From: Terriglobia bacterium
GTDB taxonomy: Bacteria; Acidobacteriota; Terriglobia; Bryobacterales; Bryobacteraceae
Direction of reading: 5' to 3'
NCBI GenBank assembly: GCA_021324185.1
Contig: JAJPJN010000143.1
Span: 1-48,906, forward strand
DNA length: 48,906 nucleotides
The notes under the pieces were generated by a model that saw only the letters and a list, made by a program, of their open reading frames with translations, had not been told where the DNA came from and made no database searches. Every line of letters starts with the position of its first letter. The stretch's first letter is position 1. Made by a program: the position numbers and the translations under genes. Shown here one piece after another: positions 1-10,424 of the stretch.

Positions 1-255
1 GCTCAGGAACTCCTGGAGCGAAGGAAACAAAGGCAGTTAGCCGAAATTGGCTTTGAACGGAAAAAGCAGGCCGAAGCCGAAGCGCAACGCAAAAAAGAGA
101 AGCACGAACTGGCGCAAGACATCGCCAAACTCAAAAAACAGCTCCTCGAAATCCGTTTCGCCAAGGTCTCGGTAGCTCTATTGAGTAAAAACCACGCCCC
201 CAAAGCCTCCGACCCCTGCGATTTTGAAGTCACCCAGGCCGGTTCCTTAAGCTGA
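1..255 (+). CDS. C-terminal end of a charged coiled-coil protein (5' truncated)
   Basis: Frame 1 is open from the window edge to a TGA at 253-255, giving 84 residues of a protein whose start lies outside the window. The first 50 residues are very rich in Lys, Glu, Gln and Arg with heptad-like spacing (ELLERRKQRQLAEIGFERKK, then KKEKHELAQDIAKLKKQLLE), which predicts a long coiled coil. The last 30 residues are less charged and contain one Cys. No catalytic motif is visible and I do not recognise a family. The gene is convergent with the TonB-dependent receptor, and two hairpins lie between them. Confidence 0.55.
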   Translation, partial: AQELLERRKQRQLAEIGFERKKQAEAEAQRKKEKHELAQDIAKLKKQLLEIRFAKVSVALLSKNHAPKASDPCDFEVTQAGSLS

Positions 256-329
256 CCGCTGATCGCTTTTCGTGGAGCCAGGCTTCTTTGCTTCCTTGGC
301 TTCCTCGGCTTCTTGCCCTTTCAGGCTGC

Positions 330-373
330 CGCCGGCTTTCCAGCCGGCGCTGGGCAGGCGGTTTCGCCTGCCC
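330..373. terminator. Two adjacent hairpins between convergent genes
   Basis: Positions 330-337 and 342-349 form an 8-bp GC-rich stem with a 4-nt loop. Positions 352-360 and 365-373 form a perfect 9-bp stem (GGGCAGGCG/CGCCTGCCC) with the loop GTTT. Neither is followed by a strong T run, so these are not classic intrinsic terminators. Their place between two converging genes fits a shared transcription end or a palindromic repeat. Confidence 0.45.
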
Positions 374-399
374 GTCGTTTGTAGCGCCTAAGTACGCTC

Positions 400-3300
400 C
401 TACCAGTGCAGGCGCACAACCACCTGCAACGTGCGTGGATTGCTGCTGAAGGCGTAGGTCGGGTTGTTGAACACCGGGCTGCTCGCCGTCACATAACTCA
501 GAGTGCCTGAATTGTATGTGTTGACTGAAACCGCGTTGTCGATAGCGGCAGACGTGAATTGCGGATGATTAAGTACGTTTAGCGCCTGCCCTTCGAGATC
601 GAGCTGATATCGCTCGCTGAAGGTCAGGTGTTTAATCAGTGACACATCGACATTGTCAATCGGCCGCGTTGGCTGGGTGTTCCGTCCACCGGTTGCGAGC
701 GCGCCGTAACCAGCCCGAATGTATTGCGCATTCGGATTGCCGGCAACCCAAGCCACCACGTTTGCATCGTTCGCGAGGCTGCTGAGAGCAACCGTCTGCC
801 CCGTTGCGGTAAGACCATACACATTGCTTCCGGTCCCGGAAACTCCGGACGGGTTTACGATCGTCCTGTCGGGCGCCGAATCGCCGTTCAGATTGGAATC
901 AATGCCGCTTTGCACGGTGTAGTATTCAGGTGATTCGTACGTGTAAATGGGAGCGATCTCCCAGTTGCCCACGATGTTCTTGATGAACCAGTTTGTGTTG
1001 CCCTTAAAAAACGAAGTCTCGTAAACGACACCGAGCGTAAGCCGCTGCCGGTGGTCCAAAGCCGATGATGCCTTATCCGCGGCTAAGTTGGTGAAGTTCT
1101 GCGGACGGCGCGGAGTCAAATACGTGCTCGCCACTTCGGCCGTGCTGTTGTCAATATCATGGCTCCATGTGTACGCAAGTTGGAATTGCAAACCATTTGC
1201 GTACCGCCGTGTCAACTGTGATTGCAGCCCATTGTAATCGGAATACCCCGTTGGCTGATAGGAGGTGATGGTGTTAGTGAATCCGGCGTTCTGATATAGC
1301 GGCACAGTATTGCCAATTTTGCTGATTTGACCTACCGTGTACGGAAGAGAAGCCAGAGTCGCTAAAGATGGAGGCGTGAAGAACGTCGGGATGTTCACTG
1401 CCGCTGTAACCGGAGATACGCGATTCAGTTGAACCTGCTCGATCAGGTGAACCCCTTTGGTTCCGACATAGCGGACATCCAACGTGTAGTTCTGCGCAAA
1501 AACATGCTGGATATCCAAGCTGTAGTTGATCGAGTACGGCAGAATCTGATTGGGAATGTAGGAGGAGGTATTCGCGCGCGCTTGCGCGGCCGTGGGACTC
1601 GAGACTCCAGACGGAGCAGTGATCCCGCCGTTTGCCAAAAAATTGTTCGTGATCACAGTAGTCGGAAGCGTTGTGGTCGTGTAAAACTCCGGCGGTAGCG
1701 TATTCAAGCCGATGTTGTCAAAAATAACGTCGTAGGCCATTCCGAAGCCGGCGCGCACGACAGTATTTGCGCTGCCATTTGGCGTCCATGCGAAGCCAAC
1801 GCGCGGCCCAATACCATATGGCGATGCCTTCGGTGAATTGAACACAAGTACACCCGGCACGCTCGCGATCGAATTTAGACTCTGCGCCTGCATGCTCTCA
1901 GGCACCGTCGTGTATTCGTACCGCACGCCGAAATCCAACGTCAAGTTCGGGCGAACTCGCCAGGTGTCCTGCAGAAAACTGTAGCTCGCCAGTTGATTGC
2001 CGTAATAAGTCGATCCGCCGAAGCTGCGGGCGGCGAAATAATCCGGTGACAGGTCCTGCAAATAAAATGCGACGTTTGTCCATTCGTAATCGCCGCGCAC
2101 GCGCTGTACGAAAAACTGCGGCGAAATATAATCGCGAAACTCGGTTCCGAACTTAATCGTGTGGCTGCCCTTGACCCATGTCACGTTATCCACAATTTGG
2201 TACAGGTTATTGACACCGGACTGCGGGAAATTCGGGTTCGGGCCCACTTGCAAGTTCAGATTGTTGAATTGCAAGTTCGGGAATGCGCTCAATCCGGGGA
2301 ATGATTGATTGCCGACGGGATCGCTCGTATTCGAACGCTGATAAGCCAGGCGTAGTTCATTCGTGACGTGTGGATTGAAGGTGTGAAATTCAGAAAGTTC
2401 TCCCAGATGGTAGCGTGACGGAACAATCGTGTAGAACGCGGGCAGGTTCGCGCCGGTATTGATGGAATCGTAGCGGTCATAGATATAACGGCCCCGAAGC
2501 TGATCGGAATCGGACAAGTTGTAGTCCATGCTGAACACGCCATAGTATGCGTTCGTAAAGCTGGGTCCGGCGATCGGAATGATACCCGTAGGCACGCTAA
2601 CATTCCCTACCGTGATAACCGGCCCCGTGGCCGACACAGCAGGAGCCACAGCGTATGTCTGCAGAACTTTCAGATTAGTTTGGTTTATGCCAGGAGCCGA
2701 AGCCAACGCCGAATATCCGGCTGCTGTCGGCGCATAAATGGGCGAACCCGTAGTTGCGGCCAGCCCTGTCGGATTGTATTCGAAACTGGTGAAGAAGAAC
2801 AGCTTATTGCGCTTAATCGGTCCGCCGAAGTTTGCGCCTAAATGGCTGCGATCAAAGCGGGGATTTTTGTAGATCCCCTGGTTCTTATATGTTTGATCGA
2901 CCGCATTCATCGTGCGGTTCTCTAGGTATTCGTAAATCGTGCCGTGAAACTGGTTCGTCCCGCTCTTCACGATCGTATTGAACTGCCCGCCGGAAGAGTG
3001 GCCGTATTCTGCCTGAAACTGGTTCTGAATCAGAGTGAATTCACTCACCGATTCGTTCGGCAAATAGACAACCGGTCCTGTTACCGACTTGCTGTTGTTG
3101 TCAACTCCTTCAATCATGAAGTTGTTATTGCGTGGCCGCTGGCCGCCAACCGATGGTCCGGTGCCCACGCCAATGCCGCCGGCGCTAGCCACGCCCGCAT
3201 CCAGCAACGACAAATTGATAACTCCGACGCCAATCGTTGTATTGGGCAGATCAGCCGCTTCCTTCGTATTGAACGTGTTTTGGATCTGAGCCGTTGTGGT

Positions 3301-3702
3301 GTCGATCACCGCTGCCGCCTCCACAACGTTGACAGCGGTCGAAACGGTACCTATCTTCAGCGAAAGGTTCGCTGTCGCGGTCTGATTCAGTTGAACCGCC
3401 ACGCCCTTCAATTCGGAGGGCGCAAAGCCGGGCGCTGTCGCAGAAATATCATAGGTGCCGGGCAGCAGATTCGGAATTCGATACTCACCGCTGCCGTTGG
3501 CAGTGGTGGTTGACTTGACGCCGGTAGCCTCATTAGTAGCTGTTACTGCGGCGTTCGGGACAGCAGCGCCGGAGGCATCCACAATCGTGCCGACGACGTC
3601 GCCGCTCGTCTCTTGCGCAGAGAGCGGCCGGATAGAGATCTGTACTGTGCTGAAAAACGCAAAGCAGAGACAAACCTGAAAGAGTTTCCTCAAAAGCAAC
3701 AT
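400..3702 (-). CDS. TonB-dependent receptor, Oar-like, with carboxypeptidase-regulatory N-domain
   Basis: The protein has 1100 residues, normal for acidobacterial Oar-like outer-membrane receptors. Residues 1-29 are a signal peptide ending near LSA-QE. Residues about 32-115 form a CarboxypepD_reg-like beta-sandwich (GTIVDASGAAVPNAAVTAT). A plug domain follows (about 125-245, with the MIEGVDNN motif), then a long beta-barrel rich in aromatic and Asn residues that ends in VVVRLHW; the terminal aromatic residue is typical of outer-membrane barrels. The family imports large or scarce substrates, often glycans or siderophores, using TonB energy. The substrate cannot be read from the sequence, and no SusD-like partner, transporter or TonB gene lies nearby. 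The start is the ATG at 3702, which begins the signal peptide; no clear Shine-Dalgarno is seen. Confidence 0.9.
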   Translation of the reverse strand: MLLLRKLFQVCLCFAFFSTVQISIRPLSAQETSGDVVGTIVDASGAAVPNAAVTATNEATGVKSTTTANGSGEYRIPNLLPGTYDISATAPGFAPSELKGVAVQLNQTATANLSLKIGTVSTAVNVVEAAAVIDTTTAQIQNTFNTKEAADLPNTTIGVGVINLSLLDAGVASAGGIGVGTGPSVGGQRPRNNNFMIEGVDNNSKSVTGPVVYLPNESVSEFTLIQNQFQAEYGHSSGGQFNTIVKSGTNQFHGTIYEYLENRTMNAVDQTYKNQGIYKNPRFDRSHLGANFGGPIKRNKLFFFTSFEYNPTGLAATTGSPIYAPTAAGYSALASAPGINQTNLKVLQTYAVAPAVSATGPVITVGNVSVPTGIIPIAGPSFTNAYYGVFSMDYNLSDSDQLRGRYIYDRYDSINTGANLPAFYTIVPSRYHLGELSEFHTFNPHVTNELRLAYQRSNTSDPVGNQSFPGLSAFPNLQFNNLNLQVGPNPNFPQSGVNNLYQIVDNVTWVKGSHTIKFGTEFRDYISPQFFVQRVRGDYEWTNVAFYLQDLSPDYFAARSFGGSTYYGNQLASYSFLQDTWRVRPNLTLDFGVRYEYTTVPESMQAQSLNSIASVPGVLVFNSPKASPYGIGPRVGFAWTPNGSANTVVRAGFGMAYDVIFDNIGLNTLPPEFYTTTTLPTTVITNNFLANGGITAPSGVSSPTAAQARANTSSYIPNQILPYSINYSLDIQHVFAQNYTLDVRYVGTKGVHLIEQVQLNRVSPVTAAVNIPTFFTPPSLATLASLPYTVGQISKIGNTVPLYQNAGFTNTITSYQPTGYSDYNGLQSQLTRRYANGLQFQLAYTWSHDIDNSTAEVASTYLTPRRPQNFTNLAADKASSALDHRQRLTLGVVYETSFFKGNTNWFIKNIVGNWEIAPIYTYESPEYYTVQSGIDSNLNGDSAPDRTIVNPSGVSGTGSNVYGLTATGQTVALSSLANDANVVAWVAGNPNAQYIRAGYGALATGGRNTQPTRPIDNVDVSLIKHLTFSERYQLDLEGQALNVLNHPQFTSAAIDNAVSVNTYNSGTLSYVTASSPVFNNPTYAFSSNPRTLQVVVRLHW

Positions 3703-3876
3703 GCACGTGTTCTAGCACATAGGTGGCCAATAGCTGAGATCCACAACTAAACTGCCTTAACGCAATGGGTTATCCATCTTACTTCATGGAGTCGTTTATG
3801 TCTCGAGCGGCCAATCCTCCCAACATCCGGAGGGATTCAGCGGGAATATCCATTGGTTGGAAGGGCAGGCCTCGTA

Positions 3877-4599
3877 TTACGAAGCGCCGGCATTTGCCGG
3901 GGTCGAGACGTCTGAAGGTATCCGCTTCAACCGCACCGCGCACCAAACCGTGATCAGGAGGCCATAAAGCAATAAGCAAACGTTCATAACTCCCTGCGCT
4001 GTCGTATTCAAAAGCGAACCCAGAATGCTGCTGAAACAGCCTGCCAGTTCAGCCAGCAGCACAAGCTGAAAATAGGTCATCCAAACGAACGTGTTATGGG
4101 GCCGGACCATATGTTGTGTTTTCAAGACGCGCTGGAGAGACCACAGGAAGGCCAGGGTCGCAGCAGAATATCCCGCCCACAGGACAAAGGCCAGGGTGGT
4201 ACTGAAAAGATCCTTTTCCTGATCTCCACCCATCAAAAGGCTCACGACGAAGCCGAAAAATGCCGCGAAGAAAATGCTCGAGATCAGGCGCCCGGCCGCC
4301 ACCCGCCGCATTTGCGAAACCTGTTCCTTCATCTCCTCAAATACGTCCCACGCCACTAGCGGGTAGAGGAATGCATATAGAAAACGCGAGTACCGCGCCA
4401 GGCGCTGGCTTTCGTCTGAATTGAGCCCAAACCAAAGCTGCACGAAATCAAACAACACCGCCAGCGTGCAAGCCAGCGTGATGAAGAGGTAGAGACGCTG
4501 CAGGCGCAGTTGAAACACGCGCGCAAGCAGCAGGACGTCCGCTGCGGTGGCCGCGATGTCCGCCCAGAGTACTATTCGATCCAACATCGTCATCCCCAT
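3877..4599 (-). CDS. Polytopic membrane protein of unknown function
   Basis: The protein has 240 residues and about six or seven hydrophobic segments (roughly residues 8-25, 33-57, 73-85, 105-122, 133-152, 168-190 and 203-222). The loops are short, and a basic stretch follows the third segment (MRRVAAGR). No transporter, enzyme or sensor motif is visible. It is divergent from the Gly/Tyr-rich gene across 65 bp. An AGTAGG-like ribosome site precedes the first of three close ATG codons (M1, M3, M5), so the exact start could differ by a few residues. I do not recognise a named family. The 174 bp downstream, up to the receptor start, hold no supportable gene. Confidence 0.7.
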   Translation of the reverse strand: MGMTMLDRIVLWADIAATAADVLLLARVFQLRLQRLYLFITLACTLAVLFDFVQLWFGLNSDESQRLARYSRFLYAFLYPLVAWDVFEEMKEQVSQMRRVAAGRLISSIFFAAFFGFVVSLLMGGDQEKDLFSTTLAFVLWAGYSAATLAFLWSLQRVLKTQHMVRPHNTFVWMTYFQLVLLAELAGCFSSILGSLLNTTAQGVMNVCLLLYGLLITVWCAVRLKRIPSDVSTPANAGAS

Positions 4600-4664
4600 T
4601 TGAACCTACTGCCGTTTTGGGAGCGTCTACAGAGTAGAGGGCGAACCCTCCTGACGAGGCAGAG

Positions 4665-5120
4665 ATGTTCAGAAGACTCGGATTTTTATCTATTGCTCTC
4701 GCGGCTGTCTTGCTTTGTATGGCGCCGGCTCCCGCGAAAGCCGCCGGAGTGATCGGTTTCGGAGTCGCCGTGGGGCCTGGCTACGGCTATTATTATCCGC
4801 CCTATCCCTACGCGTACGGCTACGCTTGTGATCCGTATTGGAATCCGTATTGTTATGGCTACTACGGATATCCGTACGTCTATCCATACATCGGATACTG
4901 GGGAGGCTGGTGGGGCGGTTGGGGCCGCTACTATGGCTATCGCGGCTATTACCCATATAGAGGCTACTATCCGTATCGCAGATACCGCGGATATGTAGGA
5001 CGCGGATACGGTTACCCAGGACGCGGTTACGTTGGGCGCGGCTCCGTTGGTGGGACGCGTGGCTTCACAGGCGGAATGCGCGGCGGCGGATTTGGCGGGC
5101 ACGGCGGCGGCCGTCGATAA
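4665..5120 (+). CDS. Small secreted Gly/Tyr/Arg-rich low-complexity protein
   Basis: The protein has 151 residues. A clear signal peptide (MFRRLGFLSIALAAVLLCMA, cleavage near AKA-AG at about 26-28) is followed by about 90 residues dominated by Tyr, Gly and Pro in repeats such as YPPYPYAYGY, YYGYRGYYPYRGYYPYRRYR and GRGYGYPGRGYVGRG. A Gly-rich tail ends in GGGFGGHGGGRR. There are only two Cys after the signal peptide. The make-up suggests an exported or cell-surface structural protein, possibly disordered or aromatic-stacking; nothing enzymatic is visible. A GAGG site lies just before the ATG. The gene sits directly upstream of carA but is probably a separate unit. The function is unknown. Confidence 0.7.
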   Translation: MFRRLGFLSIALAAVLLCMAPAPAKAAGVIGFGVAVGPGYGYYYPPYPYAYGYACDPYWNPYCYGYYGYPYVYPYIGYWGGWWGGWGRYYGYRGYYPYRGYYPYRRYRGYVGRGYGYPGRGYVGRGSVGGTRGFTGGMRGGGFGGHGGGRR

Positions 5121-5215
5121 TATTTGCTTGCTCCAGGAGGCGACGCTACCGGGTACAATAAAGCGATCAGCCTCACTGATCAAACTGCGCGTTCGCCGCA
5201 GTATCCACTCACATT

Positions 5216-5220
5216 AGGAG
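5216..5220 (+). promoter_or_regulatory. Ribosome binding site of carA, supporting a TTG start
   Basis: AGGAG lies 9 nt before the TTG at 5230. The reading frame begins there with the conserved CarA N-terminus ([15 protein letters not shown]), and no in-frame ATG is available upstream. Confidence 0.7.
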
Positions 5221-5229
5221 TCCGGCCAG

Positions 5230-6363
5230 TTGGATAAAGCAGTTCTTGCCCTGGAGGATGGCAGCATCTTCGAGGGCGCCAGCTTTGGTGCGCCTGTCGA
5301 GCGCACCGGCGAAGTCGTTTTCAACACCGCGATTACCGGCTATCAGGAGATCTTTACTGACCCCTCTTATTGCGGGCAAATCGTCGTCCTCACCAATCCC
5401 CAAATCGGAAACTACGGCGCCAATCAAGCCGATTGCGAGGCAGCCTCGCCGTATATCGAGGGCTTGGTGGTGCGCGAGATCTCTCCGGTTGCCAGCAACT
5501 GGCGGGCGAGCGATACGGCCGAACATTTTCTCGCGCAGTACGGCATCCCCGTGATTGCCGATGTGGACACGCGCAAGCTGGTCCGTTTGCTGCGCAATCG
5601 TGGCGCTCTGCGGGGCATCATTGCGGTAGGCGAGAACGACCCCGATCTGCTCGTCCAGAAAGCCCGCAATTCGCCCAGCATGACCGGGCAGAACCTGGTT
5701 TCGCGTGTTTCTACCGCCGCGCCCTACGATTGGAGCGAGGGCATCGACGCAGTTTGTCCTTCAGATAAAGCTCCAGCGCGAGAAGAGCCGCGATTTCACG
5801 TTGTCGCTTACGATTACGGCATCAAGCGCAACATATTGCGCCATCTGGTGCAGATTGGATCGAGGCTGGCGGTGGTTCCGGCCGATACCAGCGCCGAAGA
5901 CGTGCTCTCGCTGCGGCCGGACGGTGTCTTCCTTTCAAACGGTCCTGGCGATCCTGAGCCGCTCGAGCGGCAATCGGCGGAAGTACGCAAGTTAATCGGC
6001 AAAGTTCCCATCTTCGGCATTTGCCTGGGCCATCAGATCCTTGGACTTGCGTTCGGCGGTAAGACGTACAAGTTGAAGTTCGGCCATCATGGCGCGAATC
6101 ATCCGGTGCTGAACCAGCGCACCGGGAAAGTGGAAATCACTTCGCAGAATCACGGCTTCTGCGTCGATCCGGACTCGCTCCGCCATAGCGATGTCGAAAT
6201 CACTCACATGAACCTGAACGACAACACCGTGGAGGGCATGCGGCACCGCAGCGAACCGGTGTTCTGCGTGCAATATCACCCCGAAGCTGCGCCCGGCCCA
6301 CACGATTCGCATTACCTCTTTCGCGATTTCGCCAGCTTAATGGAACAGAGCCGCGGCCGTTAG
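5230..6363 (+). CDS. carA: Carbamoyl-phosphate synthase small (glutaminase) subunit
   Basis: CarA hydrolyses glutamine and passes ammonia to CarB for making carbamoyl phosphate, the precursor of pyrimidines and arginine. The 377 residues match the usual length. The N-terminal CPSase small-chain domain (about 1-140, [20 protein letters not shown]) is followed by a class I glutamine amidotransferase domain (about 190-370). The nucleophile Cys265 is in [15 protein letters not shown], and the other triad residues are His350 and Glu352 in [12 protein letters not shown]. The start codon is TTG with AGGAG 9 nt upstream. carB follows after 71 bp in the same direction, the standard operon order. No attenuator or PyrR-type leader is evident. 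Confidence 0.97.
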   Translation: MDKAVLALEDGSIFEGASFGAPVERTGEVVFNTAITGYQEIFTDPSYCGQIVVLTNPQIGNYGANQADCEAASPYIEGLVVREISPVASNWRASDTAEHFLAQYGIPVIADVDTRKLVRLLRNRGALRGIIAVGENDPDLLVQKARNSPSMTGQNLVSRVSTAAPYDWSEGIDAVCPSDKAPAREEPRFHVVAYDYGIKRNILRHLVQIGSRLAVVPADTSAEDVLSLRPDGVFLSNGPGDPEPLERQSAEVRKLIGKVPIFGICLGHQILGLAFGGKTYKLKFGHHGANHPVLNQRTGKVEITSQNHGFCVDPDSLRHSDVEITHMNLNDNTVEGMRHRSEPVFCVQYHPEAAPGPHDSHYLFRDFASLMEQSRGR

Positions 6364-6434
6364 CACCGGAATCAATTTCATGCCCCAACCAAGCGATAAC
6401 AGAACCCCAAGCGTACGCCAAGGCCCCAGCGTCA

Positions 6435-9400
6435 ATGCCTAAACGAACAGACCTGAAGAAGATCCTTATCATCGGCTCGGGGCCTATTGTGATCGGCCAG
6501 GCATGCGAGTTCGACTATTCAGGAGCACAGGCCTGCAAAGCCCTGCGCCAGGAAGGCTATGAGGTCGTCCTGATCAACTCGAATCCCGCCACAATCATGA
6601 CCGACCCCGAGCTTGCGGATCGAACGTACGTGGAGCCGCTCAGCGCTCCCTATGCTGCGGAAGTGATTCGCAAAGAGCGGCCTGACGCGGTGCTTTCTAC
6701 CGTGGGAGGGCAGACGGCACTGAATCTGGCGGTTGAGCTGGCTGAATCGGGTGTGCTCGACGAATACGGCGTGGAGCTGATCGGCGCAAAGATCGATGCC
6801 ATCAAGAAAGCCGAAGATCGATTGCTGTTTAAAGACGCGATGCGCAAAATCGGCCTGGATATGACGCAATCGCAACTGGTCAACAACGTCGATGACGGAT
6901 TGGAGTTTGCGGAACGCACGGGTTATCCCATCATTCTGCGGCCCAGTTTCACTCTGGGCGGAACCGGCGGCGGCATCGCTTACAACCGGGAAGAACTGGT
7001 CGAGATTCTGGAGCGCGGCATTGACCTTTCCCCTGTGCACGAAGTTCTGGTCGAAGAAAGCGTGCTCGGCTGGAAAGAATATGAACTCGAAGTGATGCGC
7101 GATCTTGCCGGAAACGGCATCATTATCTGTTCCATTGAGAACTTCGATCCCATGGGCGTGCACACCGGCGACTCCATAACTGTGGCTCCCGCTCAAACTT
7201 TGACCGATCGCGAATATCAGATGATGCGGGATGCCGCTCTGCGCTGCCTCAACGAGATAGGCGTCGATACCGGCGGCTCTAACGTGCAGTTCGCGATTAA
7301 TCCGGAAAACGGGCGCATGGTGATTGTGGAGATGAATCCTCGCGTGTCGCGCAGCTCGGCGCTGGCGTCCAAGGCCACGGGATTCCCGATCGCCAAAATT
7401 GCAGCCAAATTGGCCGTGGGTTACCGCCTCGATGAAATTCGCAACGACATCACGCGGGCGACGCCCGCCTGTTTCGAGCCGACGATCGACTACGTGGTAG
7501 TGAAAATCCCGCGCTGGCAGTTCGAGAAATTTCCCGGCGCCGAGCCGGTTCTGGGCACGCAGATGAAATCCGTCGGTGAAGTGATGGCGATTGGCCGCAC
7601 CTTTAAGCAGGCGCTCGGCAAAGGAATGCGCAGCCTGGAGACGGGCAAGTCTTCCGGGGCGAAATCGCTCGATCCGGAGCTGATCCCGAAACGCCTGATT
7701 ACGCCCAATCCGGAACGCCTCGCCTACATCCGCTTCGCCTTCGAGCGCGGCTATAGCATCGATCAGGTACACGAAATGACCAGTATTGATCGATGGTTCT
7801 TGCGCCAGATCTCCGAAGTGGTCGCCTTAGAACAGTCGCTGCGGAATCGCTCGCTCGATTCGATTACGGCAAAAGAATTTCGGAAGCTGAAACGCGATGG
7901 CTTGGGCGACAGGCAACTCGCCGAGATCATCGGAGTCCAGCCGATGGAGGTGCGCGCTGCGCGAAAACGGCTCGGCGTCCGCGCTGTATTCAATCGTGTG
8001 GACACCTGCGCGGCTGAGTTCGAAAGCTTCACGCCGTATCTGTATTCGAGTTACGAATCGGAAGACGAAGCGCAACCTAGCGATCGCCGCAAGGTGATGA
8101 TTCTGGGCAGCGGGCCGAATCGCATCGGGCAGGGAATTGAGTTCGATTATTGCTGTTGCCACGCTTCCTTCGCGCTGCAAGAGTTCGGCTACGAATCGAT
8201 CATGGTGAACTGTAATCCCGAGACCGTCTCAACGGATTACGACACCAGCGACCGGCTCTACTTCGAACCTCTAACGCAAGAGGAGGTGCTGAATATCTTC
8301 GATATCGAGCAGCCTGACGGTATCATCGTGCAGTTTGGCGGGCAGACGCCGTTGAATCTGGCTATGCCGCTAAAAGAACTGGGGCTGCCGATCATCGGCA
8401 CCGATCCCGCCAATATCGACTTAGCCGAAGACCGGAAGCTTTTCGGAAAGCTTTTGGCAGAGTTGGACATTCCCGCGCCCGCGCACGGTTCCGCAACCAA
8501 TGTGGAGGAAGCCTGCGCAACGGCGCGGGGGCTTGGCTTCCCCGTGTTAGTACGGCCAAGCTATGTCCTGGGAGGCCGGGCGATGGTCATTGCATACAAC
8601 GAGGACACGGTTCGCCGTTACATGCACGAGGCCACGAATTTGTCCGTCAAACGGCCGGTGCTGATCGATCGTTTTCTCGAGCACGCAACGGAAGTGGACG
8701 TCGATGCATTGTGCGACGGGCAGAACGTGCTCATCGCGGGCATCATGGAGCACATCGAAGAAGCGGGTGTGCATTCCGGCGACAGCTCTTGCGTACTGCC
8801 GCAGATTTCGCTTAAGCCTGAAGTCATCGGCACAATTGAAGAATGTACGGCGAAACTGGCACGCGCTCTGAACGTGATCGGGCTCATGAATGTTCAGTAC
8901 GCGATTCAGGACGGCCGCGTATATGTGCTCGAAGTGAACCCGAGAGCTTCACGCACTGTTCCCTTTGTAAGTAAAGCGACCGGTGTGCCCTTGCCGAAAG
9001 TCGCCGTCGGATTGATGCTGGGCAAGAAGCTGGATGAGTTCACGGATTTGACAGGCGGAATTGTGAATGGCACGTTGCCGGTCAGGCATTATTTCGTGAA
9101 GAGCCCGGTCTTCCCGTTTTCGAAATTCCCCGGTGTCGATCCTTCGCTTGGACCCGAGATGAGGTCGACGGGAGAAGTCATGGGGGTTGGCGCCAGTTTC
9201 GGGGAAGCGTTCGCAAAAGCACAGCTTGCGGCCGGGACCCCGCTCCCGCATGGCGGGGCGCTCTTCATCAGCGTGAATGACGGAGACAAGCCGGCGGCCG
9301 TAGAAGTGGCGGCTAAATTTCGCGAGTTTGGTTTCGAGTTGTTTGCCACACGCGGCACCGCGGCCGCTCTGAGGCAGGCCGGACTGCCGTGCAAGACCGT

Positions 9401-9698
9401 GTTCAAAGTGAACGAAGGCCGTCCGAATGCGGTGGATTGGCTGAAAGCCGGCAAGCTGAACCTGGTGATCTATACCACCACAGGCGGCCACTCATTCCCC
9501 GATGAGCAAGCGATCCGGCGCAACGCCGTGACTTACCGGACACCTTGCATCACCACCATCAGCGGGGCCAAAGCCGCCGCCGAAGCGGTCGCCTCGCGCA
9601 AACGCGACAGCATTTGCATCTGGAGCCTGCAGGAGTTGCACGCGGGCAAGGCGCCGGCCGCAGTACCGGAAGCTCTGGTTGCGTCGCTACGTTCCTAA
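6435..9698 (+). CDS. carB: Carbamoyl-phosphate synthase large subunit
   Basis: CarB uses two ATP to join bicarbonate, ammonia from CarA and phosphate into carbamoyl phosphate. The 1087 residues are full length for the bacterial single-chain form. Two homologous halves are visible: an N-terminal carboxyphosphate half beginning [20 protein letters not shown], with an ATP-grasp domain ([12 protein letters not shown]), and a second half beginning [20 protein letters not shown], with its own ATP-grasp domain ([11 protein letters not shown]). The oligomerisation domain lies between them. The last 140 or so residues form an MGS-like allosteric domain ([15 protein letters not shown]). The stop codon overlaps the end of the convergent minus-strand gene by 4 nt. 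Confidence 0.98.
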   Translation: MPKRTDLKKILIIGSGPIVIGQACEFDYSGAQACKALRQEGYEVVLINSNPATIMTDPELADRTYVEPLSAPYAAEVIRKERPDAVLSTVGGQTALNLAVELAESGVLDEYGVELIGAKIDAIKKAEDRLLFKDAMRKIGLDMTQSQLVNNVDDGLEFAERTGYPIILRPSFTLGGTGGGIAYNREELVEILERGIDLSPVHEVLVEESVLGWKEYELEVMRDLAGNGIIICSIENFDPMGVHTGDSITVAPAQTLTDREYQMMRDAALRCLNEIGVDTGGSNVQFAINPENGRMVIVEMNPRVSRSSALASKATGFPIAKIAAKLAVGYRLDEIRNDITRATPACFEPTIDYVVVKIPRWQFEKFPGAEPVLGTQMKSVGEVMAIGRTFKQALGKGMRSLETGKSSGAKSLDPELIPKRLITPNPERLAYIRFAFERGYSIDQVHEMTSIDRWFLRQISEVVALEQSLRNRSLDSITAKEFRKLKRDGLGDRQLAEIIGVQPMEVRAARKRLGVRAVFNRVDTCAAEFESFTPYLYSSYESEDEAQPSDRRKVMILGSGPNRIGQGIEFDYCCCHASFALQEFGYESIMVNCNPETVSTDYDTSDRLYFEPLTQEEVLNIFDIEQPDGIIVQFGGQTPLNLAMPLKELGLPIIGTDPANIDLAEDRKLFGKLLAELDIPAPAHGSATNVEEACATARGLGFPVLVRPSYVLGGRAMVIAYNEDTVRRYMHEATNLSVKRPVLIDRFLEHATEVDVDALCDGQNVLIAGIMEHIEEAGVHSGDSSCVLPQISLKPEVIGTIEECTAKLARALNVIGLMNVQYAIQDGRVYVLEVNPRASRTVPFVSKATGVPLPKVAVGLMLGKKLDEFTDLTGGIVNGTLPVRHYFVKSPVFPFSKFPGVDPSLGPEMRSTGEVMGVGASFGEAFAKAQLAAGTPLPHGGALFISVNDGDKPAAVEVAAKFREFGFELFATRGTAAALRQAGLPCKTVFKVNEGRPNAVDWLKAGKLNLVIYTTTGGHSFPDEQAIRRNAVTYRTPCITTISGAKAAAEAVASRKRDSICIWSLQELHAGKAPAAVPEALVASLRS

Positions 9699-10387
9699 TG
9701 CCTGTGCCGCAAGGAAATCGGCCGGGTAAATGGCAGGAATTCCTGCATCAGGTTGTAAGCAAAATCGGCTCCTAAGCCGATGAATCCGCGCCGGATTCCG
9801 TCGCCAACAGATCCCGTGCTGGGCGGCTGCCAGACATTCGTGAATTGTGCGGCTCCAAATTCGCTGAAAACACGCGCATAGGCGAACTCGCTTGCCCCGG
9901 AATCTTTCTTGCAGACGATGACCTGCTTCAGCGCATTAAGGACACGATATTTCTTCGTGCGGTCTTCCGATGGGAAATAGCGTGGGTCCTCGTGAAACGC
10001 GGATTCCAGTACAAACGCAAACGATTGCCTCGACAAATTGCCCGCCAGCCCGGAGCCATATCGTTCCGCGAAACCGTGCACGCCTTGACCCCACTCGTGC
10101 GGACTGTTTTCAGCCTGGCCAATGGCGGCGCCGAATAGAGAACCCACCAGGCCACGCGCTCCAAAACTTTGCACGATGCGGTAATCGAATTTATCCCGCA
10201 CGGTAAAAGAAGGCGCAGAAATGGTCTTGCTGAGGTTCTCGATCCCGTTTGGCTTCTGGGCCTGCTCAGTCTGCGCGGCGGGCTCGGCCAATTGCCCAGG
10301 CTGTGGCGTCGAATTCGTCTGCGCCGCAACCGGCGCGACTACGAGGGCAAAGCCGCAGATCGCGACCGTGCAGAAAAGGTTTTGCAT
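9695..10387 (-). CDS. Secreted protein of unknown function
   Basis: The protein has 230 residues with a signal peptide ([20 protein letters not shown], cleavage near VAAQ-TN). A Gln/Pro/Ala-rich linker (about 23-48) leads to a compact domain (about 55-230) with conserved-looking motifs: [40 protein letters not shown], and [20 protein letters not shown]. Similar exported proteins occur in acidobacterial genomes without a known role. The EDPRYFPS segment is reminiscent of surface or membrane-anchored proteins but gives no function. The gene is convergent with carB (4-nt overlap at the 3' ends). The start is the ATG at 10387, chosen because it begins the signal peptide. Confidence 0.7.
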   Translation of the reverse strand: MQNLFCTVAICGFALVVAPVAAQTNSTPQPGQLAEPAAQTEQAQKPNGIENLSKTISAPSFTVRDKFDYRIVQSFGARGLVGSLFGAAIGQAENSPHEWGQGVHGFAERYGSGLAGNLSRQSFAFVLESAFHEDPRYFPSEDRTKKYRVLNALKQVIVCKKDSGASEFAYARVFSEFGAAQFTNVWQPPSTGSVGDGIRRGFIGLGADFAYNLMQEFLPFTRPISLRHRH

Positions 10388-10424
10388 TCAGACTCAAAAT
10401 GTGGACGTCTGCCGAAGTGTCCGG

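Noticed and set aside
6519-7772. A 417-codon open frame on the minus strand inside carB
   Set aside because: It lies wholly antisense to strongly conserved CarB sequence; the peptide is His/Arg-rich and without domain features, as expected for the complement of a high-GC gene.
10388-10424. A TPP riboswitch for thiE or another thiamine element
   Set aside because: The gap is downstream of thiE and only 37 bp long; upstream of thiE is modC, and no THI-box-like sequence is seen.
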